From positions 67,782,003 to 67,846,002 of the forward strand of contig NC_133933.1 of NCBI RefSeq assembly GCF_031877795.1: a stretch of 64,000 nt of DNA. Direction: 5' to 3'. Shown piece after piece: positions 38,206 through 50,855 of this stretch. A program made the position numbers and the translations under genes. The notes below the pieces were generated by a model. It was given only the letters and a program-made list of their open reading frames with translations, made no database searches and had not been told where the DNA came from. The DNA comes from Strix aluco. Its lineage: Eukaryota > Chordata > Aves > Strigiformes > Strigidae. Numbering within the stretch: the first letter of the stretch is position 1; every line of letters starts with the position of its first letter.

Positions 38206-41200
38206 CTAGGAAGGAATAAAAGGAGTAAATTCAAGGATTAGGCAGGTATCTGCAGTACAGATACAGATTCACCATATCATATGATGCCTAGAGCTGGTTG
38301 GAAGTGCTGTAACATGAGCCTAAAACGTGTGCTTTTTAGCAACCTTCTGGATTTCAGGAAATGGTCTGGATTTCTACAGTTAAGGAACTTGTGCTTCTAG
38401 GTTTCCTAGCTAAGGTCAATCCTAGAGTCCTGTTGTTCTACAGTTTTTGAGTCCTGCTGTGAACAGAGGACCTAATCTCATCTGAGTGGGAGGTAGCTTG
38501 CATTCTAACAGATTTATTAACAAATGAATTAAAGCATGAGTGCAAAATCATATTTTTACCTCCTACTGATCCCAGGTTGTCTTGTTAGCTTCTACAGTTT
38601 GAATGCAGAGCAGGCAAGAAAAAGAAAACTAAACTGCCAAATTTCCCTTGGAGTCAGGGAACTGGAAGCTGCCTGCAGCTGCTCAGCGAAAGCAGGAGGA
38701 GTATCAGTATCACTGAGCATCTGCAGGCTTCAGCAACTTAGTCTGCAACAAATTTTGAGTCCTTTTTGTTTCTTTGCTTCCAACTAAGTGGAACCAAAGT
38801 TAGGCTGGAAAAAATTCCTAGGGAACAGAAACCCAGCTTTCTAGGTTGTCTGTAAATTACAACAAACTGGGTATCTTGTGTCTGATGACTTCATATTACT
38901 ATCCTAACACACAATGCGTTTGTCAATCATCACTCGTTTAGTTCACAGAGTACTTTCTACCACTGAACACCTCAGAAATGTCACTTGTTCAGAAACCTCT
39001 AACACAATTCTAATTCACAAAAGCATCTGCTTGCTGCAGAGAAGCAGTCCAGCAAAGCACCCCTCCACTGAACGGCACAGTCCTGTTATCCACAACAATG
39101 TACAGTGTGAACAAGATGACTGTCACCTAGCAATAGGGACCCTCTCAGGGGACTTAATGATCCCTGTTTTGGGCAGTTTATGGCTTTTGCAGTAGACAAT
39201 CACTGGACTAAGAAAAAACAAACACAACCAAACCTTTTGGGCAGGTAGCAGAGCAAGAACTCCACCCCATCACTGCCAACTGGGAAATGAGTCAGAATCC
39301 CTCTCTCCAGCCACTGTTAAGCTCTGCATCCCTTCTGCACAGTCCCACAGCTCTGAGGTGTAGTAGTGCTGCCTTTCCTGATGGATGTGATGCACAGCTT
39401 CCACTTCTCCAAGAGGGACTGAACAGTATTTTCTTCTTAAGGCTTCCCCATCCTCTTTTGTAATCCTGTCATACCTAATGACTGTTGCAACACTAGACAT
39501 TGCCAGTAACCAAGATCCAATCTGCATTTTGATCATCCTGTCAGTGTTTTTCTTGAAATTTTGTGCTCAAAATTAGTGTAAAGGTGACAGTACAAATTTG
39601 ATTGATTTCCTATTACAGTATTTTCTGCAGTATGATCTGTTGCTTTTGAATTCACACAATTGCTGATATGTTGCTTTGATATTTCTTTGTTTTGTTTTGT
39701 TTTTCCCCTAATAGAAATCACAGATACTGGGGAAAAAACAAATCACAACAAAACCAACCCCAAAACTTTCCAACCATGTAAAGACTAAGTCCTTTTCCTT
39801 AGAAGAGCTGACAGACTCAGAACTCACAATCAGCTTTGCAATATCCAAATTACTTTTGACAGCAATTCTGTTCATTAGCCAACTTAAATATCCCTCTTCT
39901 CCTTTTGTCCAAATACATCAGGATGGACTTTTGCAACCCAGCACTCTAACCAAGAAAAATAAGGGAATGTAACAGGACATAAAATTTTTTTTTCTTCTTT
40001 CACCTCCCTAATCTGAGCTGAATCCTGGTCACAGCACTCACCCCAAATTCATCTTCCTACCTTAAGGTAAATTAGACAAACCCTGCCTGACTGTCACTTT
40101 TGGCTTTTGGGAAGGCTTACCCTTGTTTAAGGCAGTGCTTGTGTGCATAGTTCCTGCACTCTGGTCTGACTGCACCCTTGAAACATCCCAACTGAGAAGA
40201 TCCCCCATGGATCAACCACTCTGTGCCCCCTTTCCCTTCTAGCATGGTGGCATTACTTGCTGGAAGTTGCCTCTTCAACCAGGGAATTACACTCCATGGA
40301 TGCAATGGCTCTACGGTCACACTGAAGGCCAACCAGAACAGGACTGAGCATGCAGGCATCAAAGAACTTTCTTGCATCCAACTAATAGTTACTCTAAGGA
40401 AAAAATCAAACTCATGTATCCATCCCAGAGTATTTCTACTTCTGTAAGTTTCTGCTCTTTGCCTGCAGCTATGAGGAGAACTTAAACCAAAGCTGCTGCA
40501 CCATCTAGCTTCCCACACTTAAAGTACATGGAGGAAGGAAAAGGAAAGGTCAAGTTAACAAGCAACAACTGAGCATAAAGTCATATGACTCCCTTCTTAA
40601 ATGCAAACAGCCAGAATCCCTGAAGCTGCTGCCAACAATTAGTAGAGTCAGCTATTCCACCTAAGAACACTCTACTGCCTTATTAAGACTAATTGCCATG
40701 AGCTATCTGATTGCCCAGGCTGGTGGGGAGGTAACCCATGCAGAGAAAAGTCTGTGTGCTGGTTTACGGACTGGTGTTCTCGGCTCTGCTTCCCATAACT
40801 TTTTATTTTTTTTAAAAACTGAGTAGCACAGGTTTGTTTTAAAGGCTGCATGATAGGAAGACTCTGTCATATCTACCACTTAATACTAGTGGATTGCTAT
40901 AAGACAGACTTCAGAACTCTGAGGAAAAAGAATTTTTTTTACTTAGACTATCACAAAATCTCCAATCCGTGACCCTCCCTGAGCCATTCAAACCACCGCA
41001 TTTGACATACGCATTTGGAAAAGAATAGTAACTTGAAGAGAGGAAGACTTGCTTAACTAGGTGCAGAGAAAAATTCAGTCTTAATTCGGAGTGGAATGGG
41101 ATCTAAATTTCTTTCAATCTGGCCATCTATTCTTAGTCACTGAGCAGTTGGTTTAACTACACAATGTTAAATACCTGAAAATTATACTTTAATTAGAAAT

Positions 41201-41510
41201 GGTGCTTTTAAGGAAGACTGCAAAGTAGAACTGTCATAACTGACGTCCAAAACATATTGTCCTGATTCTAGTTTATATACATCTATATTAAAGTTGCAAA
41301 GCATTCTTTCATAGATTTCTCAAACCTGTTTTGTACTACAGATATTGTATGTGATCATTCCAGACATCAAAACTACTACCCTTCATTTAAGAGCCAGAAA
41401 AAGATAGATCTCAACTCTCTTACTACTGAAGTAAAAAAATAACACTGTATTTATATCAATGCCATTTGTTTTCTCAGGAAATTCATACATAATGCTCAGT
41501 AAAATAGACC

Positions 41511-41530
41511 TTTTTTTTTAAAAAAAAAAA
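41511..41530. repeat. T9-A11 simple-sequence palindrome
   Basis: Nine T followed directly by eleven A form a self-complementary AT block inside a PDE7B intron. Confidence 0.8.
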
Positions 41531-43599
41531 GTATTACTTTTTCTGGTATTAGGTTTCATGTGGAGTTTTGGATAAATACAAGGCAGGATTGTATCTGGCT
41601 GAGCAACCTTGAATTGTATGCTACTTCCAGTCAAAAGAAGCAGAAATAATGCTGGATAAGCCAAACGTATCAACCAGAATTTGAGTTATTTGTGACTTTT
41701 AAGACTACAGAGACCTAAAACAATGACTATCAAGCAAGAATAAAACTTCTATTTTTCATTTTAATGGCCAATGAAAGTTAGAGGCATCACATAACAAGGA
41801 ATGCCGTTGTGCTCCTCACAGGAGAAGTAAGTGACCTCTGGATTCCTACGGTCACCTTCTACACTCTCAACTGTCTTTGTAATGCTGGAGACTTGAATGA
41901 GGCACTTATATTTTTGTGGAAAATTATGGTGCCTCACATGCAATAGTCTCTTGTGGAAATTACCCTATAGATTACAAAAAAAATGTCTTGCATCATAAAA
42001 TATGGGTTTAGTTTGAAAATAAATATTGAAAGTTCTGAACTCCTTGGTGATGACACCTATCTTCCTGAGACATGATTCTCCTCATATATGCACTTCAGAA
42101 GCTGTCAAACACTCTGCATCTTTGCCAAATACTGACATTGTTTTGCATAACCTTTTTTTCCAAATGATTCAAATGTAAAGTTCTAATTTAAATGTGCAAA
42201 CAATCAAGAATAAAGAGATGCCATAAACAGATAACCCTTAGTCTCAGTTACTACTGCCTCAGTGACAGGTGACTGCAGCTATGTTAAAACTTACTTACTT
42301 TCATTTGATCGTTTTTCTGATTAGTCCCAGCAGTTCTGTGGCTCTGCTACTTAAAAAGCAAAAACCCAAGTACTTTTTTGTTTCAGTTTCAAGCACTTGT
42401 TGAAGTACTAATCTTAAGAAGAATGTAATTGATTGTTTTAAAGACTATTCACTGAATCTAAACTTTGGATTAAAAATGTTTTCAGCAAAACTTTTTTTTT
42501 TTCCAGCATTGTTATTTTGATTGGCATCCATGTACTGTATAATACTAAAATCTTCGGAAACAATCTGGGTTCAATTTCAGATAAAATAATGTAAGTCGAA
42601 CTTGCCAGTAAATGTCCCTAAACAGGATAGTTAAAAATCGTATTTGCTGCTGAAAGATTGCATTTTTCTGTATTGTCACTGCCTTTTCTAATCAACATTT
42701 GAAAGTATATTCAAGCCCAGTTAGCTGAGCAGAAGCCACCTCTCCAAGATACTAATAGTTTATTTTAGCTACACTTCTTTCAGATTAGCCTGAATTTTCA
42801 ACCAAATTATATATCACTGTTTCCCACTATTAATTTGAGGACTTGTTGTTTATACCTTTTCATAGGACCAGGGTTTTTGTGGAATGGCTCTACCCACTCC
42901 TCTTCAAAGGATCCTTAACATGACCTTCCCAAAGTCCCCTGACTTAGTCCCCTGGCTCTTCTCCCTCCCCACTCAGCTGGCCTGACATTTCCACAAAATG
43001 CACCAGACACGTATGGGGATGACTTAAGAAGCTGCATCAGCTTGTGATGAGGACAGTCACAAAGTTTTAAGTGTCTGAGCATCACCATGCCCTGGCTGGG
43101 GCTCCCACGGTGCAGCCTGTTCCCGTATCTCAGGGCAGGACAGCTGCATTATTACAGAGTCCACTTCTATGGGAAAACCCAAATGCTGCTTGAGTAGGGC
43201 AGGACAAGAGAGAATCTCTTTTCAAGTAGTAAGCAGATCACAGCAAAATCTTGATTTGCTAAGTATGTGTAGAAAGGTACATAGCTATTAGCGAGTCTTC
43301 TTCAGTTAGATTAATTTTTTACTTGGGATACTCTGACACCTTATTACAAAGGCTGAAGCTGACTCTTCCAAAGGCTAGAAATCAATACCATCTCCATTTA
43401 TTAGTTATGAATTATGGTTAGCGCAACCAAATGATTTACAGCATTGCTCTGGCACATATATTTAAGTATAACGTAAAGAATAGAGATGTACATATATAAT
43501 AATGTATACATGCATGCAAAGATTATACACCTAGGACAGCTGTAGATAAAATTCAGAGTTACAGTGACTGCCATGGGCCAAAACTACAAATATATTCAA

Positions 43600-43850
43600 A
43601 AAGGACCACAAAAATCAGGGCAGGATGGGTTCATTGGTAGTTATTGAACAAGAGGGTCTGTGTTTTTGTTTCAGGGAAGTCTTCTACTGCTTGCCAGAGC
43701 TGGGAGGATGTATACCAGGTGAAGGACAGCTCTATACTTATCCCAGGCTTATGTTTCTCTCTGAGATCTTTTACTGGCTGCTCTTAGAAACAGGATACTG
43801 GTCTAGACAGCCTGTGGTGTGACCTACAGTGGCTGTTTTTAAGTCTTTAT
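43600..43850 (+). repeat. Old CR1/L3-type LINE remnant
   Basis: The phrase GAAACAGGATACTGGTCTAGA (near 43788) followed by a 'tggtgtgacctacagtggctgttttta' part resembles the well-known amniote repeat text 'gacaggatactgggctagatggaccattggtctgacccagtatggc'. I place it in the ancient CR1/L3 group from memory of that text; the copy is diverged and its ends are approximate. Confidence 0.5.
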
Positions 43851-43909
43851 TTATATCTCTAGGCACGTTTGTGTAAATATCCACAACTTTTCCTTTGGTT
43901 TCCTTTATC

Positions 43910-43926
43910 TTTTTTTTTTTTTTTTT
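43910..43926 (+). repeat. Poly-T run
   Basis: Seventeen consecutive T (A on the PDE7B sense strand), following TTTATC and ending before AAATTGC. Confidence 0.7.
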
Positions 43927-44375
43927 AAATTGCAGTATTCATTAAGTGTTTAATTTTACTAGAGCCACATGAAGCAAAAGTTTCTTTTAATGCAATGCCA
44001 ATTTAGAACACGCCTGCTGCTTACTTGCTCACTGAAGGAAGATGAAGTACAAATTGTCTCACCATGATTTTTAATCTCCTATCCACAGTTCCTTACCCCA
44101 GATGATCTACAGCAGAAATAACCCAGGCAACTGATTTGGGTTAAATGTCCTCCACAAAATCTGACATTTCCACCTTCTTTCCCATTTATATCAGCTTTGC
44201 TGTAAGGAGAGACACCCAGTGAGGAGCTTAACTGAAATTGTCCAGACTCTAAAGTGCAGGTTGATTTGATCAACATCCCCCCGCTGCCAGATTTTGGCAT
44301 TAAAGTTCACTGCAGATTGCTTAAGACTCTCCTTGACACCATTTTATGTATTATCAACTTCATGAGCAGTTTTAC

Positions 44376-44507
44376 CTGGTAGAGGCTGGCAAGGTGGTGT
44401 TTAGTTTTGATCAGAAATGGTTGGTTGACCCCTGGATGATCCACATCATGAGCCGCAGCAGCCAGCAGTCCGAGCATGATGTCCGATGGGGTGAGGAAGT
44501 TGGCAAG
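44376..44507 (-). CDS. PDE7B: PDE7B coding exon with HD signature (HDVDHPGVN)
   Basis: A 132-base, phase-0 exon of 44 codons: [19 protein letters not shown], then [15 protein letters not shown], then [19 protein letters not shown] is the class I phosphodiesterase signature HDxxHxxxxN. His185 and Asp186 are metal ligands, and His189 and Asn193 complete the signature. [12 protein letters not shown] matches PDE7B; PDE7A has SLIAAATHDLDH as I recall. The acceptor ATTCAG lies right of 44507 and the donor GTAAAA left of 44376. Confidence 0.97.
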
Positions 44508-45965
44508 CTGAATCACACATAATAATCACAACAAGAACATGAACAGTAACCACTTTTTTTTTTCTTTTGGTAAATAAACTAGCTGACAAGGCATTGCTCA
44601 GTTTTGTAGGCATTTGTGCACAAATGTCAAATATAAAATAGATTTTGTGAACGGTGTTTTTAAGGTGACTGTTGAACAAACATCTATAAAGATATCAGAC
44701 TATATAGTTGTATTTTATTACAGTTTGTATTTCTTATCTCTCTATCATTCATGGCAATATAAAGATTGTTGTTATACAAGTACTTGAGCATAGTCTAAAA
44801 GATTCACTTTAAAAAATAAGTATACTAGCAGGTTGGCATATGTTAGCATACATGGTCAGAGCTCTGTCTCACACAGTGTTTAGTAATACCAACAATACAT
44901 CAAGCTTCATTTTTCCAGCAGAGTTTATAAACTTTTGAAATTTCAAACTTGGCTGTTAGATACCTCAGTTCAAATACAGGTATTTTATTACAGAACATAA
45001 TTTACCTTTTTACTTCAGACATCCAAGTTTGAAAACCTGCCCAGGCTTTTTTCTTCTACACAGCTTATCATTTAGAAGCAAATTTTGTTGTCATTGGAAA
45101 AACAAAATAGGAAGTCTATTTTTTTTTTTTTTCTATTTTTTTTTTTTTTTCTATTTTTTTTTTTTTCATTTTCTATTTCTGAGAGTGAGGTAGCAATTAC
45201 CAGCCCAATGAGTCTGTACAGAGTACAGGTCTATGAGCTGAATGAAGCATCCTGAGATGAGAAATCAGGAGCAGTATGGTACAGATTCTGGATGTTGGCT
45301 GTCCTCCGTACTTCTTGACAGAAGGGACTTGCAGATCTCGCAGGAGATGGAAATGCAGGAAAGCTGGGGCCTGCTTCTGTCCTCGCTTACCATTACTATA
45401 TTCTGGTCTAACAATTTGCTAATTCTAGCAGAACTTTCTTTCACTGAAGTCAAGCCAGGAAGGGATTAGTTATATTCTTATACTGTGGTTCAGCATTACA
45501 GTATTACAGCACCCTCCAGTAACACACCAAGAAATGTCACACCCTCACATTGTGAGGGCTTGCTGCAGCAGCCAGAAGCTGCTGTTTACTTGTGCAGACA
45601 ATACTCTTGCAACAGACCCAGTCGAAGGGACCGTTTTCCCCTTTTCTGGTGTTGCACTGCCCAATTTAGTATTTTGAAATATTGATGTGAGGATTGCAGC
45701 CGCTGGTGGGCAGCTGGTACACACGGTCACGGTAGCTGGAGCTCATACGACAGCACTTTGGTACATCGCCTGCATGATGGGAAGTGACTCCAGTAGCTTG
45801 AAATGTCTGTCATCTGTTGCTGACTCTGCTACTGATTTGTTGCTGACTTCAAGCATGCAATCATCTTCCGCTATCTAAAAACAGCTTTTTGGGTTTTTTT
45901 TCAATCCTGGGAAAAAAATTTGAGAATTATCTGGAAGCAACATAAGCGTGAAAGGTTGTCATTAC
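44508..45965 (-). other. PDE7B intron with T-rich tract
   Basis: A 1.46 kb intron that carries the T-rich array at 45116-45179. No other element is seen. Confidence 0.85.
45116..45179 (+). repeat. Short tandem array of CTA plus 13-15 T
   Basis: CTA followed by a long T run is repeated three times (T runs at 45119-45132, 45136-45150 and 45154-45166), with a degenerate fourth unit. On the PDE7B sense strand it is A-rich with TAG interruptions. It is likely to vary in length. Confidence 0.8.
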
Positions 45966-46066
45966 CTTGGGCTCCCTCAGATAGCAGTGCATAGCTTGTG
46001 TGACATCAGCAGCATGGACAGCATTGTGGTATGGGTTTTGGCTGTGGTAATCTTCTTGAACCATAA
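45966..46066 (-). CDS. PDE7B: PDE7B coding exon with catalytic His ([10 protein letters not shown])
   Basis: A 101-base exon whose first two bases complete a Val codon, followed by [20 protein letters not shown] and ending ...YLREPK in phase 0. In [10 protein letters not shown] the first His (145) is the general acid that protonates the leaving group, and the second (149) is a metal ligand. Its frame has no useful ATG, so it is missed by ORF calling and was found by splice-site translation. The acceptor is TTCCCAG right of 46066 and the donor GTAATG left of 45966. Confidence 0.96.
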
Positions 46067-47728
46067 CTGGGAACCAAAACAGAAAACAAAGATCCTTTTG
46101 TCTCTGAATGCCATGAGCACAAATGGGAACTGGATTTAAAATACAATTTGAGGTTTTACAGTCAGCTGCCTAAGGAGTTTCTTCAAATAGCTGTAGCTTA
46201 CTTAGACTGGTGCTCTTACTGGGATACCTTTAGAGAAAAAATGCATGAAAGGATTTGTGAGGCCCAAGGGGATATACTGGGTCTAGTTCATAAATCAACT
46301 CTTTCTTGCCTTAGTGAAGGCTCTCATTCAGGAGTAAAATAAATAAGGAAGAGAGGCAAATTTATCCACAACGGAGTGTAATTATTTAGGCTGCTGTCAT
46401 AGGGGAGTAATATGTCATTAAGGCAGTACCACCTATTTTACAGCAGCAGGGGGTGAGGCCCTGATATCCTGGCATCATTTGTTATTTGACTACAGTCAAA
46501 GGCATTCCTACATCTTCCAGGCAGAGAATCAAAAGATACAGCATTGGAGTATTCAGAGCAAAATCTTCTGTGATAATTTTAGTCACATGTACGTGTTCAT
46601 TTTAAAACACCAGTCCCTCTTGTTTTAGTTTGCAGTGCTGGAATTGGTTCAGCTGGACCAGGAGCACCAACCTTTTAACTCTCAGCTTTCACTTGCACAG
46701 AAAACCATCGAGCTCTGTGCTTCTGTTCCTTGCAGCAGTGCCTGCACCATTAGGTGGTCTCAGAACAACACCACGTGAACACTGGAAGCCGCCTGTGAAC
46801 TTGCCCAAAGCACTCTCCTAGGCACTATCAAATTAATCAAACAGGAAGGTAACAGGCATGTTTCCCATGGCACTCATCTCCAGCATGGGGAATGCCAAAG
46901 AAAGTCCTAACCTTCAGTTTGCTTCCAGCTCCATAAGCATATGAAGTTACAGTAGGTAATCCTTTAAACCCTGAGTACCACTAGCTCTAATTATCTGAGC
47001 ATCGACTTCATGGCTGCCCACAGGAGTTAGAAATGGCAGGGAGATTTTGTCTGTCTCCACACTGGAGGAATGCTTTCCAGAAGCAACAGTTAGGCAGTTT
47101 TAAAGAAGACACCCTGCCTTGGAAACTCTGCCTGACAGCCTGACAAACCGGCATTCAGCTGCATTCAAAACATGATGCAAAAAGTAATTGATTTTGGCCA
47201 ATTTCTTCTTTTGGTTCACTGACAGCATGGGGCTAATATTTCTGTTGGCAGTAACAGCAGCAGGGGCTTTCATCAACACTATTCAGTGCAGACAGCTTGA
47301 TATAATTTGTTAAATTTTGTACATAAGCTTTTAACTGCCCTGGGTCTCAGTGGTCTATTAGTCACTAAAATAATTACACTGCACCACAATTGTACTGTGC
47401 ACGAGTAGGGTCTGTAATGTCTGTCTGTCTGTGTGGGCCTGCTCGGCCGGCCACATCTCTGCACAGCATACTTTTTTTTAAACCACCAGTGCAATTATGG
47501 TACAGGGATGCTTCAGCCCAATGCAGAGCTTTTTGAAGTCCCTCTATTGACTTACTGAACCGAGCACCTGAGTGCCTGCAAATTATGTGTATCACAGAAA
47601 TGTTTTACTGAAATATTTGCAACAACATCATGATTCTACATAGATATGCAGACCAAGGCAGTGCCTTCTTTGATGCCCTACTTAAGCTGTAAACTGCATT
47701 TAAAGATGGCTTTGAGGTGAGCACTTAC
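46067..47728 (-). other. PDE7B intron
   Basis: A 1.66 kb intron. A short GTCT microsatellite lies at 47419-47432. Nothing else is recognised. Confidence 0.85.
47419..47432 (+). repeat. Short (GTCT)n microsatellite
   Basis: About three and a half GTCT units (TGTCTGTCTGTCTGTG) in a PDE7B intron. Confidence 0.6.
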
Positions 47729-47824
47729 CTAAAAACCTGTGTAATGTAACCATATCTAATTGGAAATGGTGAATAAGTCCATGCACATTGAAGAGATGAC
47801 AAAGCAGTGTTACGAGACTGTTTC
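47729..47824 (-). CDS. PDE7B: PDE7B coding exon (LLCHLFNVHGLIHHFQLDM)
   Basis: A 96-base exon with split codons at both ends: two bases of Gly, then NSLVTLLCHLFNVHGLIHHF, then QLDMVTLHRFL and one base of Val. It lies just before the catalytic-His exon and matches the start of the PDE7B catalytic domain. The acceptor is TTTTAG right of 47824 and the donor GTAAGT left of 47729. It was found by splice-site translation, not as an ATG frame. Confidence 0.95.
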
Positions 47825-49425
47825 CTAAAAGTAGAAAGGAACAACTCTTAGATTAACAAACCTTAACAATCCAAGCAAGACTAAAATCTTGGTAATTTCC
47901 TAACTACTCATCAGCTCCTATCATCTTAGCTCCTATCATATGATCTTAGATGACACTCATATACTCAAAAGTAGCTTATATAAATTACTCCTATATATCT
48001 CTCTATCAAGATTTGATGGTATGGCTGTACCAGTAGAGTGCCATTCTTGTGAACAGATGCCATAACGTCATGTTTGCTGTTTCAACGTAACACAGAAGAA
48101 TTGACATGTTTTTAACTGGAAGTCTTTTGACAGGCTTGTTTGAGAACTACATCATCTTCATAATTGAGGTCTACCTCCGGAAATGACAGAAAGGAGAATG
48201 GCTTTTCTGCCACTTCAGTTTGCCATACTGTACTAATTAATTAATTACTGAGAAATCAGCAGGTTTTAATTACATTTTTTATTTTACACATGGCTTTAAG
48301 AACACATCATTAACCCATGTACCTAGCTCAGCTACAACTGCATCTCATAACAATGATGCAGACAGGAAAAATGAGTTGCAGCATTTATGGTCTCAAGTTA
48401 CGCTGATGTTACACTGGCCTTACTGTGAATCCAATACTGCAAACACTGGCAAAATTGAGCCTAACTAGTATTATATGATCAACTATACATACACACAGTA
48501 TTTAAAAAAGTTTACACTGCATAATTCAGCAGCAATGTTTCCAGAAAAGTAAGAAAACAACCAAAACATACAATGTATAAACAATGTCAGAAGGGGGTCT
48601 TTTCTTACTTAATGTAACCCAGGAAAGAAATAAATATATGTACAAAGAAGGCATGGAAACTTATTTGCCCTTGACTATTGAGCGGGGGTGCAGAAAGGTA
48701 ATTTAGAAGAATTATGCTTTTGCTTCGCTTGACATTTGCTGTTCTCTCCACTCTTCACTGCCAGTCTCTCAGATGAATTACCCTCTAAACCAACTTTTCT
48801 CCACACCTTCTTCCCCAGCCAAACCTAATTAGATTGGGGGGGAAGGAATGAAGGATCCCATTCCTATGATCAATACATAAAGGAGAAAGGTGTGATCATG
48901 ATCCTCTTCAGCAGTTACCTGATCAAGAGGTATTGCCTAGACACTGGTGTGTGTGTGGTGTTACAGGTAGGTATTTAGACAAAACATTCCACAGAGTTTT
49001 ACTGTCTTAATGAATTTCCTAACTTGTGCTGCTGAACAGAAGCAAATGTATCTTCAGTTAAAGGTATTTCGTGTTGATAGAAATCGACTGATTATGGAGG
49101 TCTGGACTTACTGACCAATGTATCTAATAGGTATATTTAAAGTACATTTGGAACTTCCTGGCTAAAGGAAACTGGAAAACTTCCTTGAAAAGGTGACCAT
49201 AACAAATGTAGGAGATTAGATTAATACAAAACCAGACAAAACATTATTCTATAGTTCACGAACAGCCTGAAAATGTTCAAGGATATGATTTTAGGAGAAT
49301 TTAACTGTGTCCAATTTCTCTTCAGTAATCTACACTGGAAATGTTTAGCAATTAATTAATTAGGGTTTTTTAGAACAGTCATATATGAGAGAGATTAAAA
49401 TAAAAACTTTTAAAAAATTACTTAC
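47825..49425 (-). other. PDE7B intron
   Basis: A 1.6 kb AT-rich intron. An AATT/TAAT run lies near 48236-48247. No element is recognised. Confidence 0.85.
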
Positions 49426-49489
49426 CATTTGTCAAGCGGTCAAACAAGAAAATGTCAAAATCCCACATTCCCACTTTGGATAGCATGTG
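49426..49489 (-). CDS. PDE7B: PDE7B coding exon (FDIFLFDRLTN)
   Basis: A 64-base exon that reads HMLSKVGMWDFDIFLFDRLT, then N and one base of a Gly codon. WDFDIF is the conserved motif at the start of PDE catalytic domains. The acceptor is TTCCTAG right of 49489 and the donor GTAAGT left of 49426. It is too short for ORF calling and was placed by translation and by the matching phases on both sides. Confidence 0.94.
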
Positions 49490-50703
49490 CTAGGAAAAAC
49501 AAATATGAAAAGGCAAATGACTGGTATGTCAATCTGTAAAGCAGATTTAAATTATTATTCCACATTAATCAATCACAGGATTGGTTGCTGCAGCTTTAAA
49601 GTTTTGTTTGGGAAAGCTATAGAGACGTGTTTCAAATATCAGACATCAGGAACTGAATTTAGCTGTACTGCATAAAATGTCACTTGCACTTTTAACTAAG
49701 GAGGTTTTGAACTTGACACTAAAAACACCTTCTAAATGGATCTCAAAACAACAAATAATATAAACAAAATAAGAAAATATTCCCTTTTACTGCACAACTT
49801 TTTAATTGTTCTTTCATGTCCCCAAATCAATTCAGTACAAATTCTCTTAGGTTTTTATTACAATTTGCTAAACAAACCAATACACAGGAATAGCCTTATA
49901 AACTTAGATACAGTGCTTCTCTGAAGCCCACTCAGTCATGCAGAAGAATCCATCATTACCACCATATACAGTGTTTTTACAGCTACAGCAGTTCAGTCAA
50001 GAGACTGAGTCTGGTCTAAGTGTATGACCAACAATGGCATGTGCATGAATGAAATGTGTGTTCACTCCCATTGCCTAGTCTATATTCAAACCAGTTCTGG
50101 ATTCTTAATTACTTTCTAATGCCTGGCACATAATCTTCTCTTGCAGAGAGTAAGAATTGCCTAGGGACATAATCCCAATGCTACCAGTTGTGCAAGTTTT
50201 GTTAGAAAATACCATTGAAACCACGTATAAGAGCTGCAAGATAAGAGAATTATATTTTGATTATTGTGAAGTTCTTTGCAGTGAATATTCCCTGTTTCTT
50301 AGCCTTTGCCATTACGGAGAGCTATTGTGGGTTGCCTAATAGCTGCTCCAGACCAGCTGAGAGACAGCTGTCTGTTTGCAAGTGGATGAACTAAATCCCA
50401 TGTCAAGACTGCACTTACTTAATTCAGTAATTCAGCCAGGGATCCTTCATCCTTTAATAAATCCAGATTATAATTTCAGTTGACAGAATCTGAAAATGCT
50501 GAATTTTCTTGTTGCTCTGGGACTAAGCCTTTAAAGTGGTAAGCATAAAAGAGGAATGGACAGTCTGTTTGCTGTGAGGCAGGCAATTAATGTGGGTCAT
50601 TTAAGAAAGATCAGCCATACATTTGTTTATCTGAAGACTGAAACAAAACTGACACTCTCTGGAATATTATTAAAAGAAACGGAGATCTGGAGACCTGTCT
50701 TAC
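49490..50703 (-). other. PDE7B intron
   Basis: A 1.2 kb intron with a GTAAGA donor at the right end and a CCTAG acceptor at the left (minus strand). No repeat is recognised. Confidence 0.85.
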
Positions 50704-50855
50704 CCTTGCTTGCCCAAGGTAGTCCTCATCCAGTAGGTACAGAGAGGCTTGTGGTACAATTCCACGCAGTAACCGGGATGCATGGAAATACCTCTGGAAA
50801 CTTAACAGTCTTTTCACTTTTTTCTTGGTGCCGATTTCCCCTGAGAGTGTAGTAT
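50704..50855 (-). CDS. PDE7B: PDE7B coding exon (GTKKKVKRLLSFQRYFHASRL)
   Basis: A 152-base exon whose first two bases complete an Asn codon, followed by TTLSGEIGTKKKVKRLLSFQ, RYFHASRLLRGIVPQ and ...DEDYLGQAR, ending in phase 0. The basic KKKVKR run precedes the N-terminal edge of the catalytic domain. SGEIGTKKKVKR is specific to PDE7B; PDE7A has a different text there. This makes the paralogue call firm. The acceptor is TTTTCACAG right of 50855 and the donor GTAAGA left of 50704. The ATG at the right end of the open frame lies in the intron and is not a start. Confidence 0.97.

Larger units (their letters stand above)
38206..44375 (-). other. PDE7B intron, with an ancient repeat at 43.6-43.85 kb
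   Basis: A 6.2 kb intron. It contains a T9/A11 block at 41511-41530, a run of 17 T at 43910-43926 and the old repeat at 43600-43850. The longest open frame (40117-40518, minus) has no recognisable domain and no splice support. Confidence 0.8.

Noticed and set aside
40117..40518. 133-codon minus-strand frame in a PDE7B intron as an extra exon
   Set aside because: It fits no phosphodiesterase sequence, and the flanking PDE7B exons already join in phase without it.
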